From: an uncultured Hyphomicrobiales bacterium
GTDB lineage: Bacteria; Pseudomonadota; Alphaproteobacteria; Rhizobiales; Beijerinckiaceae
Assembly: GCA_903918155.1 (NCBI GenBank)
Contig: CAIXDD010000297.1
Location: 1 to 9,360, forward strand
Reading direction: 5' to 3'
Length of the DNA: 9,360 nucleotides
Every line of letters starts with the position of its first letter. Within the stretch, counting starts at the first letter, position 1. Shown piece after piece: positions 1 to 6,760 of this stretch. A model generated the notes under the pieces. The model was not told where the DNA came from, did no database searches, and saw only the letters and a program-made list of their open reading frames with translations. The position numbers and the translations under genes are program-made.

Positions 1-198
1 AACGTCCGCGCCGCCGGCAAGGATGAAGCGGTTCGGCTGACGCCCCCGATCAAGATGACGTTGGAAAAGGCGCTGGCGTATATCGAGGACGACGAATTCG
101 TCGAGGTGACCCCCAAGTCGATCCGGCTCAGGAAGGCCGTGCTGGATCCCAATGATCGCAAGCGGGCGGAGCGCGCGAAGGATCAGGGCGCCTCCTGA
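1..198 (+). CDS. typA: TypA/BipA translational GTPase, C-terminal end (partial)
   Basis: Frame 1 is open from the window edge to a TGA at 196-198 and gives 65 residues of the extreme C-terminus; the start and the GTPase domain lie outside the window. The residues NVRAAGKDEAVRLTPP, then a stretch around MTLEKALAYIEDDE, and then VTPKSIRLRK are the conserved tail of the TypA/BipA family. These are ribosome-associated, EF-G-like GTPases involved in stress and low-temperature growth and in ribosome assembly; that role is family knowledge. The last 15 or so residues are charged and poorly conserved, as is usual for the family. The gene converges on mutM with one base between the two stop codons, and I see no terminator hairpin there. 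Confidence 0.93.
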   Translation, partial: NVRAAGKDEAVRLTPPIKMTLEKALAYIEDDEFVEVTPKSIRLRKAVLDPNDRKRAERAKDQGAS

Positions 199-199
199 G

Positions 200-1078
200 C
201 TATCTTTGGCACTTCGCGCAATAAAACGTCGAGCGGCCGGAATGAACCCGCCGCTCGACGACGCCTCTGCAAGACGGCTCCGAACAGGGCTGGCCTTCGC
301 GGTCATAGACCTTGAACGTGTGCTGAAAATAGCCCAGGGCGCCATCGACCTGCTGATGATCTCTCAGCGACGAACCGCCAGCGGAAATCGCCTCTCCCAG
401 CACGTTCCGGATTTCGTCGCACAGGCGGACAAGTTTGGCGCTGGGCCGCCCTGTCGCCGATACGAGCGTGCTTGCGATCCGATCCGGCGACAAGCCGGAC
501 CGGTGAAGGGCTTCGCAGACATAGATGTTGCCAAGCCCGGCTATTTTCGACTGATCCAAGAGAAATGATTTCAGATTTAAGCGCGTCTGGGCGCACATCC
601 GCGCGACGGCCTCAGGCGTCAATTCATTGCCGACGGGCTCGATCCCCAAGTCGCGAAGGAACCGGTTTTCCGAAAGCTGGCTGCGCATGGTCAAGTCCAT
701 GAAACCGAAGCGCCGCGGATCGTTATATGTGACGCTCGTCCCTCCCGTGAGGTGAAAGACGACGTGATCGTGGGCCGCGTTTCGCGACCGGGCGTGATGA
801 AACCGTCCGGGAGCCTGCTCCGCAGGGCCCGCGATCCGGAAGGAGCCGCTCATGCCCAGATGCATGACAAGCACCGCACCATTGTCAAGGTCGAGGAGGA
901 GATATTTGGCGCGTCGCCCCACGGCGTCTATTTTCCGGCCTTCCAGTCGCGCGGCGAAACGCTCCGGAAACGGGAATCTCAGATCCCGCCTCCGCTGTTC
1001 GACCTTGCTGATGGTCCTGCCTACCAAAAAAGGCTCCAAGCCTCTTCGGACCGTTTCAACCTCTGGCAATTCCGGCAT
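200..1078 (-). CDS. mutM: Formamidopyrimidine-DNA glycosylase (Fpg/MutM)
   Basis: A complete 292-residue base-excision repair enzyme that removes oxidised purines such as 8-oxoguanine and then cleaves the abasic strand by beta/delta elimination. The N-terminus is MPELPEVETVRRGLEP; after Met removal Pro2 is the family's catalytic nucleophile and Glu3 its acid. Further conserved parts are Lys58 (RRAKYLL), MHLGMSGSFR at 72-81, NDPRRFGF at 119-126 with the DNA-inserting Arg, the helix-two-turn-helix at about 173-198 (IAGLGNIYVCEAL), and a C-terminal zinc finger C-X4-C-X16-C-X2-C with Cys265, 270, 287 and 290. The length is typical. The start is supported by a GGAGG (plus-strand 1085-1089) six bases upstream. 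The gene is transcribed divergently from ubiE. No key residue is missing, so an active enzyme is expected. Confidence 0.97.
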   Translation of the reverse strand: MPELPEVETVRRGLEPFLVGRTISKVEQRRRDLRFPFPERFAARLEGRKIDAVGRRAKYLLLDLDNGAVLVMHLGMSGSFRIAGPAEQAPGRFHHARSRNAAHDHVVFHLTGGTSVTYNDPRRFGFMDLTMRSQLSENRFLRDLGIEPVGNELTPEAVARMCAQTRLNLKSFLLDQSKIAGLGNIYVCEALHRSGLSPDRIASTLVSATGRPSAKLVRLCDEIRNVLGEAISAGGSSLRDHQQVDGALGYFQHTFKVYDREGQPCSEPSCRGVVERRVHSGRSTFYCAKCQR

Positions 1079-1156
1079 CCGAGTCCTCCGCGCCGCCCAT
1101 GTCTACATAGCCAGAAGGGGCGGCAGACGCTATGTTCGCGCTCTCAGGAGCTCGGC
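1079..1156. promoter_or_regulatory. Divergent mutM/ubiE intergenic region
   Basis: This 78-base gap must hold the start signals of two head-to-head genes. It contains the mutM ribosome binding site (GGAGG on the minus strand, 1085-1089) and the ubiE ribosome binding site (AGGAG, 1146-1150, six bases before the ATG). A short dyad, ACATAG (1105-1110) and CTATGT (1130-1135), lies between them, but six bases is within chance. I could not find a convincing -35/-10 pair for either gene, so promoter positions are not called. Confidence 0.4.
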
Positions 1157-1927
1157 ATGTCGTCAGCGTCATTCTCTAAGCAAGAACAGTCCGAAATAGA
1201 TTTCGGCTTCAGCAAGGTCCCGCTGCCTGAAAAGCAGGGCCTCGTGGATGACGTTTTCCATTCCGTCGCCGCCAAATATGACGTGATGAACGATGTCATG
1301 TCCCTCGGACAGCATCGGATCTGGAAAGACGTGCTCGTACAGGAGCTGCATCCGTCCGGACACTGGCGTCACCTCGATATGGCGGGCGGCACCGGCGACG
1401 TCGCCTTCAAAATCGTAAAAGCGGCGGGGCTCGACTCGCGCGTGATCGTTTCAGACATCAACCAATCCATGCTGGATGTCGGCGAGGAAAGAGCCGCGAC
1501 CCAAAACATGCTGGGGCAGGTTTCCTTCCGGCAGGCGAACGCGGAAAACCTCCCGTTCGAGGACAATAGTTTCGACGGCTATACGATCGCATTCGGCATC
1601 AGGAACGTTCCGCGGCGCGAACTCGCTCTCCGGGAGGCCTTCCGCGTGCTGAAGCGGGGCGGCCGTTTTATGTGTCTTGAGTTCTCGCATGTGGACGTGC
1701 CCGTGCTGGAATCAATCTACAAGGCCTATTCCTTTTCCTTGATTCCCAGCCTCGGCGGCATGATCGCGGGCGACGCCTCGTCTTATCGGTATCTGGTTGA
1801 ATCCATCGCCCAATTCCCTAGCGCGGAAACATTCAGGCAACTTATCGGCGACGCTGGTTTTGCTCGGACGTCGTTCACCAAATTGAGCGGCGGGATCGTC
1901 GCCATTCATTCAGGCTGGAAGCTCTGA
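1157..1927 (+). CDS. ubiE: UbiE C-methyltransferase of ubiquinone/menaquinone synthesis
   Basis: A 256-residue SAM-dependent methyltransferase that performs the C-methylation of the benzoquinol ring in ubiquinone synthesis (and of demethylmenaquinone where that is made). Recognisable parts are FHSVAAKYDVMNDVMSLG at about 34-51, the SAM-binding glycine loop LDMAGGTGDVAF at 73-84, the acidic end of strand 2 (VSDINQSMLD, 98-107), the family signature AFGIRNV at 145-151 with RVLKRGGRFMCLEFS at 163-177, YRYLVESI at 210-217 and the closing GGIVAIHSGWK. Length and ending match E. coli UbiE (251 residues). The reading frame is open far upstream, to 752, but that part is antisense to mutM. ATG 1157 is chosen because AGGAG precedes it by six bases and homology begins there. 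It is the first gene of a compact series, with ubiB starting nine bases after its stop. Confidence 0.97.
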   Translation: MSSASFSKQEQSEIDFGFSKVPLPEKQGLVDDVFHSVAAKYDVMNDVMSLGQHRIWKDVLVQELHPSGHWRHLDMAGGTGDVAFKIVKAAGLDSRVIVSDINQSMLDVGEERAATQNMLGQVSFRQANAENLPFEDNSFDGYTIAFGIRNVPRRELALREAFRVLKRGGRFMCLEFSHVDVPVLESIYKAYSFSLIPSLGGMIAGDASSYRYLVESIAQFPSAETFRQLIGDAGFARTSFTKLSGGIVAIHSGWKL

Positions 1928-1936
1928 GATCAAAAG

Positions 1937-3463
1937 ATGTCAGTTGGCTCTTTCATTCGTCTTATTCATGCTTCCTGGGTTCTCGCGCGTGAAGGCGTCT
2001 TCACTGATGTGGATCCGTTAGGCCTTCCGCCGTCCGCACGTTTGCCGCTTGCGCTTGCGAAGCGGCTGGTTCGTCGAGGAGCCAAACACAATCGAAATCG
2101 TCTCGCCAAGGCGATGGAGAAACTCGGCCCGTCTTATATCAAACTCGGCCAGTTTCTCGCCACGCGCCCGGACATTGTGGGCCCTCGCGCGGCGGAAGAA
2201 TTGAGCGAGCTGCAGGACAGGCTTTCGCCTTTCCCGCAATCCAAGGCCGTGGAGATCATCGAAACGGATTTGGGAGCGCCCATCAACGAGATCTTCGCGG
2301 AATTTGGCGCCCCTGTAGCCGCCGCCTCGATCGCGCAGGTCCACAAAGCGCGGGTCTCGGACGCCAAGGGCTCACGAGAGGTCGCCGTTAAAGTTCTGCG
2401 CCCGGGGGTCGAACGGCGGTTCCGGCGAGATGTGGAGGACATGCTCCGCGCCGCCAAGTTCGCGGAACGCTATTCGGCGGAAGCCCGACGCCTCAGAATG
2501 GTCGACGTCGTCGACACTTTGGCGCGTTCCGTCAGACTGGAGATGGATTTTCGCATCGAGGCGGCCGCAGCGTCCGAATTCGCCGAGAATACGGATCTTG
2601 ATCCGATGTTCAGGGTGCCGGAGGTCGAGTGGGACCTAACGTCCAAGAACGTTCTCGTGACCGAATGGATCTACGGAACAAGTCTCTCCGACCTCGATCG
2701 TCTGCGCCGGCTGGACGTCGACCTGCCAGCCCTCGCCAGAAATGTGGTTCAGTCCTTCCTGCGCCATGCGATGCGAGACGGCTTCTTTCATGCCGACATG
2801 CACCAAGGCAATCTGTTCGTTGACGCGGAAGGCCGGTTGGTCGCCGTGGATTTCGGAATCACCGGACGCCTTGGGGAGAAGGAGCGCCGCTTCCTCGCGG
2901 AAATCCTCTACGGTTTCATCACGCGGGATTACCGCCGGGTCGCTGAGGTCCATTTCGAGGCGGGTTATGTTCCCCGCATCCACGCGGTCGAAGATTTCGC
3001 CCAGGCCATCCGCGCGATCGGAGAGCCGATCCATTCGCGGACGGCGGACCAAATCTCTATGGCCAAGCTGCTTGCGCTGCTTTTCGAAGTCACGGCTCTT
3101 TTCGACATGAGGACAAGAACCGAATTGGTTCTTCTTCAGAAAACCATGGTCGTGGTGGAGGGCGTGGCGAGATCGCTCGATCCGCGGCTGGATCTCTGGT
3201 CGACTGCGGAGCCGGTGGTCGGAGAATGGGTGAGGCGGAACCTTGGGCCGGCGGCGACCGTGACCGATATGAAACAGGTTGCGGCCGCGCTCCGGAAATT
3301 GCTTCCGGCGCTTCCCGGCCTCATTGAAAACAGCTTGAACCGCACTGACCGAGAGCCGCGGGAAGGCGACGTCGTCGCGCCGCCCCGCATCGCGCAACGC
3401 GGCGTCGTTCTCGCGCTTTGGTTCATCGCCGGCTTGTTGGCGCTGAACATCGCCTTGCGCTAA
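1937..3463 (+). CDS. ubiB: UbiB/ABC1-ADCK family atypical kinase-like protein
   Basis: A 508-residue member of the UbiB/COQ8 protein-kinase-like family, required for aerobic ubiquinone synthesis. It was once called 2-octaprenylphenol hydroxylase but is now seen as an ATPase or lipid-handling accessory at the inner membrane. The family hallmarks are present in order: KLGPSYIKLGQF with the KxGQ motif (Lys69-Gln72), the alanine-rich nucleotide loop AAASIAQVHKA at 128-138, VAVKVLRPGV with the nucleotide-binding Lys152, EMDFRIEA at 202-209, HADMHQGN at 285-292 (catalytic-loop equivalent), and VAVDFGITG with Asp305-Gly307. A C-terminal hydrophobic segment at about 489-507 is a likely membrane anchor, typical of the family. 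ATG 1937 follows the ubiE stop by nine bases; the ribosome binding site is weak, so coupling to ubiE is likely. The partnership with ubiE fits ubiquinone synthesis. Confidence 0.96.
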   Translation: MSVGSFIRLIHASWVLAREGVFTDVDPLGLPPSARLPLALAKRLVRRGAKHNRNRLAKAMEKLGPSYIKLGQFLATRPDIVGPRAAEELSELQDRLSPFPQSKAVEIIETDLGAPINEIFAEFGAPVAAASIAQVHKARVSDAKGSREVAVKVLRPGVERRFRRDVEDMLRAAKFAERYSAEARRLRMVDVVDTLARSVRLEMDFRIEAAAASEFAENTDLDPMFRVPEVEWDLTSKNVLVTEWIYGTSLSDLDRLRRLDVDLPALARNVVQSFLRHAMRDGFFHADMHQGNLFVDAEGRLVAVDFGITGRLGEKERRFLAEILYGFITRDYRRVAEVHFEAGYVPRIHAVEDFAQAIRAIGEPIHSRTADQISMAKLLALLFEVTALFDMRTRTELVLLQKTMVVVEGVARSLDPRLDLWSTAEPVVGEWVRRNLGPAATVTDMKQVAAALRKLLPALPGLIENSLNRTDREPREGDVVAPPRIAQRGVVLALWFIAGLLALNIALR

Positions 3464-3493
3464 ATTCGCTCAAGATCATCGCGAGCTCTTGGC

Positions 3494-4717
3494 ATGCTCC
3501 ATCATAAGAATATCCTGTTGATCGTCGGCGGCGGGATCGCCGCCTACAAGGCGCTGGAGCTGATCCGGCGCCTGCGGGCGCAGGGCGCGGGGGTGCGCGT
3601 GATTCTCACTCACGCCGCGACGCAATTCGTCACGCCGCTTTCGGCGTCGAGCCTTTCAGGCGAAAAGGTCTATACAGACCTGTTTTCCCTCACCGACGAA
3701 GCGGAGATCGGACATATCAGGCTCTCCAGAGAGGCCGATCTCCTTCTCGTCGTCCCCGCCACTGCGGACCTGATGGCGAAAATGGCGACCGGGCAGGCGG
3801 ATGACCTTGCGTCAACGGTTTTGCTCGCGACCGATAAGCCGATCCTTTTGGCGCCCTCCATGAACGTCAAGATGTGGGAGCATCCCGCCACGAAAAGGAA
3901 TGTCGTCGCTTTGCGGGGCGATGGCGTTTCGATCGTCCATCCCGTTGAAGGCGAGATGGCGTGCGGAGAATATGGCTGTGGCCGGCTCGCCGAAATCCCG
4001 GACATCCTTTCTGCGGCCGAACGTTTGATCGGCGGCGCGCCGATGACGATGGCGACAGGACTATTGAAGGGAAAACATGTGGTGGTGACCGCAGGTCCTA
4101 CGCACGAGCCTATCGACAGTGTGCGCTACATCGCAAATCGTTCGTCAGGAAAGCAGGGATACGCCATCGCTGAAGCCGCCCATGCAGCGGGCGCTCGCGT
4201 GACTCTCATTTCGGGACCCACAAATCTCGCCGCTCCCGCGAATATAGACGTCGTGCCGGTCACGACAGCTTTGGAAATGCGCGAAGCGGCCTTCAGCGCG
4301 CTTCCGGCGGACATCTTTATCGCAACGGCGGCGGTGGCTGACTGGAGACCCAAGCGCGCCATCACGGGTAAGCTGAAGAAAACGGCGGCCAGCGCGCCAG
4401 AACTCGTGTTGACAGAGAACCCTGACATTCTGGCGGAAATATCGCGTAGCGACGCGCGGCCCGGACTGGTCGTCGGCTTCGCGGCTGAAACCGACGATCT
4501 GTTGAAGCACGCGGCCTCGAAACTCGCAAAGAAGGGCTGCGATTTCATCGTGGCCAATGACGTCAGCGAAGGAACGAACGTGATGGGCGGCGACGAGAAC
4601 ACGGTCCATTTTTTAAGCGCCCATGGCGTTGAATCCTGGGCCAAGTCGTCGAAAACGGATGTCGCGCGCAGGCTGATTGAGCGTTGCGTAAAAGCTTTGA
4701 TCGAGAAACGCGGATGA
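3494..4717 (+). CDS. coaBC: Bifunctional CoaBC (PPC synthetase / PPC decarboxylase)
   Basis: A 407-residue bifunctional coenzyme A synthesis enzyme. The C-terminal CoaB half joins 4'-phosphopantothenate to cysteine using CTP; the N-terminal flavoprotein CoaC half decarboxylates the product to 4'-phosphopantetheine. The CoaC half (about 1-180) shows the FMN-binding start ILLIVGGGIAAYKALE, catalytic His74 in EIGHIRLS, the PSMNVKMW motif at 121-128 and the active-site Cys157 in MACGEYGCG. The CoaB half (about 190-407) shows VVVTAGPTHEPIDSVR from 196, IANRSSGKQG at 213-222, AAVADWRP at 279-286 and the lysine cluster KLKK at 293-296. Length is close to the usual 400. ATG 3494 lies 30 bases after ubiB, with only a poor Shine-Dalgarno. 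The stop overlaps the dut start in ATGA. All key residues are present, so both activities are expected. Confidence 0.97.
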   Translation: MLHHKNILLIVGGGIAAYKALELIRRLRAQGAGVRVILTHAATQFVTPLSASSLSGEKVYTDLFSLTDEAEIGHIRLSREADLLLVVPATADLMAKMATGQADDLASTVLLATDKPILLAPSMNVKMWEHPATKRNVVALRGDGVSIVHPVEGEMACGEYGCGRLAEIPDILSAAERLIGGAPMTMATGLLKGKHVVVTAGPTHEPIDSVRYIANRSSGKQGYAIAEAAHAAGARVTLISGPTNLAAPANIDVVPVTTALEMREAAFSALPADIFIATAAVADWRPKRAITGKLKKTAASAPELVLTENPDILAEISRSDARPGLVVGFAAETDDLLKHAASKLAKKGCDFIVANDVSEGTNVMGGDENTVHFLSAHGVESWAKSSKTDVARRLIERCVKALIEKRG

Positions 4718-5181
4718 TCGTTCCAGCTGTATTACTGCCGCATGCCCGCGCGCTCGGCCTTCCCAAACGTCATTCAGAGAAAGCGGCGGGGCTGGATCTC
4801 CAGGCCGCCATACCTGAAAACGAGCCGATCATTCTTGCGCCGGGGCGACGCCAGCTGGTGCCGACGGGACTCTGCATCTGCCTGCCCGACGGCTTTGAGG
4901 GTCAGGTGAGATCCCGCTCCGGACTGGCGCTGAAGGCGGGCATCATGGTGCTCAACTCGCCCGGGACGATCGACAGTGATTACCGCGGCGAAGTGGGCGT
5001 TTTGCTCATCAATCTGGGCGACGAGGAATTCGTGATCCGGCGGGGAGATCGGATCGCGCAATTGATCATCAGTCCGATTATTCTTGCGAGCTTCGAACTT
5101 GTCTCGGATTTGCAGCCGACAGACCGTTTCATCGGCGGATTTGGCTCCACAGGCGTTTCTTTGGAGGAGCGGGGCGCATGA
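4714..5181 (+). CDS. dut: dUTP diphosphatase (dUTPase)
   Basis: A 155-residue trimeric dUTPase that hydrolyses dUTP to dUMP and pyrophosphate, keeping uracil out of DNA and supplying dUMP for thymidylate synthesis. All five family motifs are visible: AGLDLQA (25-31), RSRSGLA (66-72), GTIDSDYRGEV (84-94, with the catalytic Asp and the Tyr that excludes ribose), GDRIAQLI (111-118) and RFIGGFGSTG (138-147). Motif 5 usually reads R-G-x-GGFGSTG; here Phe replaces the first Gly, a small oddity. The start at 4714 overlaps the coaBC stop by four bases. An in-frame start at 4684 would add ten residues inside coaBC, but homology begins only at MIVPAVLLPHA. The coaBC-dut order is common in alphaproteobacteria. 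Confidence 0.96.
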   Translation: MIVPAVLLPHARALGLPKRHSEKAAGLDLQAAIPENEPIILAPGRRQLVPTGLCICLPDGFEGQVRSRSGLALKAGIMVLNSPGTIDSDYRGEVGVLLINLGDEEFVIRRGDRIAQLIISPIILASFELVSDLQPTDRFIGGFGSTGVSLEERGA

Positions 5182-5627
5182 TGTTTTTGTCAAGAAAGGC
5201 GTTGTTGGGGATCGCCGCCGTGGTGGACATTGCGATTCATGCGCGACCCACCCCCGTCGCCGCCAAGGCTCTCGCTGCGAGACATGGGCTTCCTCCCAGG
5301 CATCTTGAACCCCTTCTGCAGGCTTTCGTTCGCGGCGGAATCCTGAAAGGGGTGCGCGGGCCGCGCGGCGGCTATGAACTCGCGCGCGAACGCAGACGCA
5401 TAACGATCGCGGAGATCGTCAAAACGGCGATTTCCGCTGAAGACGCATCGACAGAAGGTTTTTTGGATTCCCGGCTCCTCAAGGAGGTCGTGAATCCCGT
5501 CGTGGCGAACGCCAGCCAGGAGCTCATCCGCTCCCTGGGCGCGACCACCGTCGCCGACCTTTGCGGCAAAGCTGAAATGCATGGCGTCTTCGGGAGCGCC
5601 GACAACATGGTCGATTTCACGATCTGA
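5178..5627 (+). CDS. Rrf2-family transcriptional regulator, no Fe-S cysteine triad
   Basis: A 149-residue Rrf2-family winged-helix regulator. The opening LSRKALLGIAAVVDIA, the recognition region AARHGLPPRHLEPLLQAF at about 33-50 and the wing GPRGGYELAR at 61-70 are the family pattern; residues 76-120 form the dimerisation helix region. IscR, NsrR and RirA bind an iron-sulfur cluster through three cysteines; this protein has only one Cys (129), so it probably does not hold such a cluster. It overlaps the dut stop by four bases, and GGAGGAG at 5163-5169 gives a good ribosome binding site; a second ATG at 5181 is an equally possible start. cysK follows after 54 bases. Regulation of cysteine synthesis, as by CymR of Bacillus, is my inference from this position and the missing cluster, not shown by the sequence. 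Confidence 0.9.
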   Translation: MMFLSRKALLGIAAVVDIAIHARPTPVAAKALAARHGLPPRHLEPLLQAFVRGGILKGVRGPRGGYELARERRRITIAEIVKTAISAEDASTEGFLDSRLLKEVVNPVVANASQELIRSLGATTVADLCGKAEMHGVFGSADNMVDFTI

Positions 5628-5681
5628 GTGCGATATATAAAGGTTATTAGCTCCTCCCGCATGCGTAAAAGGAGACAGCCT
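5628..5681 (+). promoter_or_regulatory. rrf2-cysK gap with AT-rich dyad, candidate promoter/operator
   Basis: The 54 bases between the Rrf2 stop and the cysK ATG contain an AT-rich block unusual for this GC-rich window. TATATA begins at 5634 and overlaps an inverted repeat ATAA-AGG-TTAT (5637-5647). The block could be a -10 element, an operator for the neighbouring regulator, or both; I see no good -35 hexamer upstream. The cysK ribosome binding site AAGGAG ends at 5674, seven bases before ATG 5682. Functional assignment is inference. Confidence 0.4.
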
Positions 5682-6641
5682 ATGACGTCTCAGCAAATCG
5701 GCCGCGGTCTCATTTATGACTCGATCACCCAAACGATTGGAAACACGCCGCTCGTTCGGCTGAACCGGCTTCGGCGGGAACTGGGCGTCGGCGCCCAAAT
5801 ACTTGCTAAGCTTGAGTTTTTTAATCCCCTGTCCAGCGTCAAGGACCGGATCGGGGTGAATATGATCGACAGCCTCGAGGCGGCAGGCAAGATCAGCCCA
5901 GACAAGACCATGCTTGTGGAGCCTACCTCCGGCAATACCGGGATAGCCTTGGCTTTCGTCGCCGCAGCGCGAGGTTATCGGTTGACCTTGGTCATGCCGG
6001 AATCCATGTCGCTTGAACGGCGCAAGATGCTGCTTCTTTTGGGCGCGGAACTGGTCCTGACGCCGGCGGCGTTGGGCATGAAGGGCGCGATCGCCAAGGC
6101 CCAAGAGATCGTGGCCGAAACGCCCGGCGCCATCATGCCTCAGCAATTCGAGAACCCGGCCAATCCCGACATTCATCGGCGCACGACGGCGGAGGAGATC
6201 TGGGCGGACACGCAAGGTCAAGTCGACGTCGTCGTGTCCGGCGTGGGCACCGGCGGCACCATTACGGGCGTTGGCGAAGTCCTCAAGAAAAAATCCGGCA
6301 AAGTGAAAATGGTGGCGGTTGAGCCCGAGGATTCTCCGGTTCTCTCCGGCGGCCAGCCTGGGCCACATAAAATCCAGGGCATTGGGGCGGGCTTCGTTCC
6401 CCCCATTCTCGATCGTTCGATCATCGATGAAGTGATCACGGTGGGCAACCAGACCGCCTTCGAAATGGCGCGGCTTTTGGCGCGGATCGAGGGCATACCG
6501 GTCGGCATTTCCTCCGGAGCGGCGATCGCGGCCGCCGTGGAGCTGGGAAGCCGCAAGGAGATGGCCAATAGCAATATTGTCGTCATCATTCCTTCTTTTG
6601 CGGAGCGTTATCTCTCGACAGCCCTTTTCGACGGCCTGTGA
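5682..6641 (+). CDS. cysK: Cysteine synthase A (O-acetylserine sulfhydrylase)
   Basis: A 319-residue PLP enzyme that makes cysteine from O-acetylserine and sulfide in the cytoplasm. The sequence shows TIGNTPLVRLNRL at 18-30, the PLP lysine Lys54 in NPLSSVKDRIG, the substrate/PLP loop PTSGNTG at 81-87, the phosphate-binding GVGTGGT at 187-193, SSGAA at 277-281 and the ending PSFAERYLSTALF, the version of the CysK tail usual in rhizobia-like alphaproteobacteria. Length matches E. coli CysK (323). The frame extends upstream to a GTG at 5628, but ATG 5682 has GGAG at 5671-5674 and begins the conserved part. It is the last gene of the plus-strand series and sits behind an Rrf2 regulator. Its product, cysteine, is also the substrate of CoaBC encoded upstream. 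A cysM or CBS-type assignment is less likely. Confidence 0.96.
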   Translation: MTSQQIGRGLIYDSITQTIGNTPLVRLNRLRRELGVGAQILAKLEFFNPLSSVKDRIGVNMIDSLEAAGKISPDKTMLVEPTSGNTGIALAFVAAARGYRLTLVMPESMSLERRKMLLLLGAELVLTPAALGMKGAIAKAQEIVAETPGAIMPQQFENPANPDIHRRTTAEEIWADTQGQVDVVVSGVGTGGTITGVGEVLKKKSGKVKMVAVEPEDSPVLSGGQPGPHKIQGIGAGFVPPILDRSIIDEVITVGNQTAFEMARLLARIEGIPVGISSGAAIAAAVELGSRKEMANSNIVVIIPSFAERYLSTALFDGL

Positions 6642-6651
6642 GCCTTGCTGG

Positions 6652-6680
6652 TTGACGAAGCGGTTTTCGCCCCCTAAGAA
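6652..6680 (+). promoter_or_regulatory. Candidate rpsT promoter
   Basis: TTGACG at 6652-6657 matches the -35 consensus well (five of six). Seventeen bases later TAAGAA (6675-6680) is only a moderate -10. It begins ten bases after the cysK stop and would start rpsT transcripts near 6687, ahead of both leader hairpins. Ribosomal protein genes usually have their own promoter, which supports the call; the weak -10 keeps it tentative. Confidence 0.45.
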
Positions 6681-6693
6681 GAGCGTCAAATTA

Positions 6694-6713
6694 GCGCCCC
6701 TGAAAGGGGGCGC
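6694..6713 (+). terminator. GC-rich hairpin after cysK: weak terminator or rpsT leader element
   Basis: GCGCCCC (6694-6700) pairs with GGGGCGC (6707-6713) around a six-base loop, a perfect 7-bp GC stem. The bases after it (CTTCCTGTTTG) are only moderately T-rich, so as a terminator of cysK it is imperfect. If the promoter at 6652-6680 is real, this hairpin lies at the 5' end of the rpsT mRNA and may instead be a leader structure. Confidence 0.45.
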
Positions 6714-6722
6714 CTTCCTGTT

Positions 6723-6743
6723 TGCGGCTGCGTAACCGCCGCA
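6723..6743 (+). promoter_or_regulatory. Hairpin in the rpsT leader
   Basis: TGCGGC (6723-6728) pairs with GCCGCA (6738-6743) around a nine-base loop, six bases before the GAGG ribosome binding site (6750-6753) of rpsT. S20 represses its own translation in E. coli, so a structured leader is plausible, but a role for this small stem is inference. Confidence 0.35.
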
Positions 6744-6760
6744 TTAAACGAGGTTTAGAA

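Noticed and set aside
752..1156. Long upstream extension of the ubiE reading frame
   Set aside because: It is antisense to mutM, has no homology to UbiE, and a clear ribosome binding site and conserved start are present at 1157.
2636..3397. 253-codon minus-strand open frame inside ubiB
   Set aside because: It is antisense of conserved ubiB kinase motifs and has no recognisable domain.
5190..6689. 499-codon open frame on the minus strand across rrf2 and cysK
   Set aside because: It is a mirror frame of two well-identified genes. Its protein is rich in His, Arg and Asp without any family pattern, as expected from antisense of GC-rich coding DNA.
6744..6758. TTAA-N7-TTAG, near match to the CtrA box TTAA-N7-TTAA
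   Set aside because: It overlaps the rpsT ribosome binding site, downstream of the likely promoter, and a single seven-of-eight match is expected by chance.
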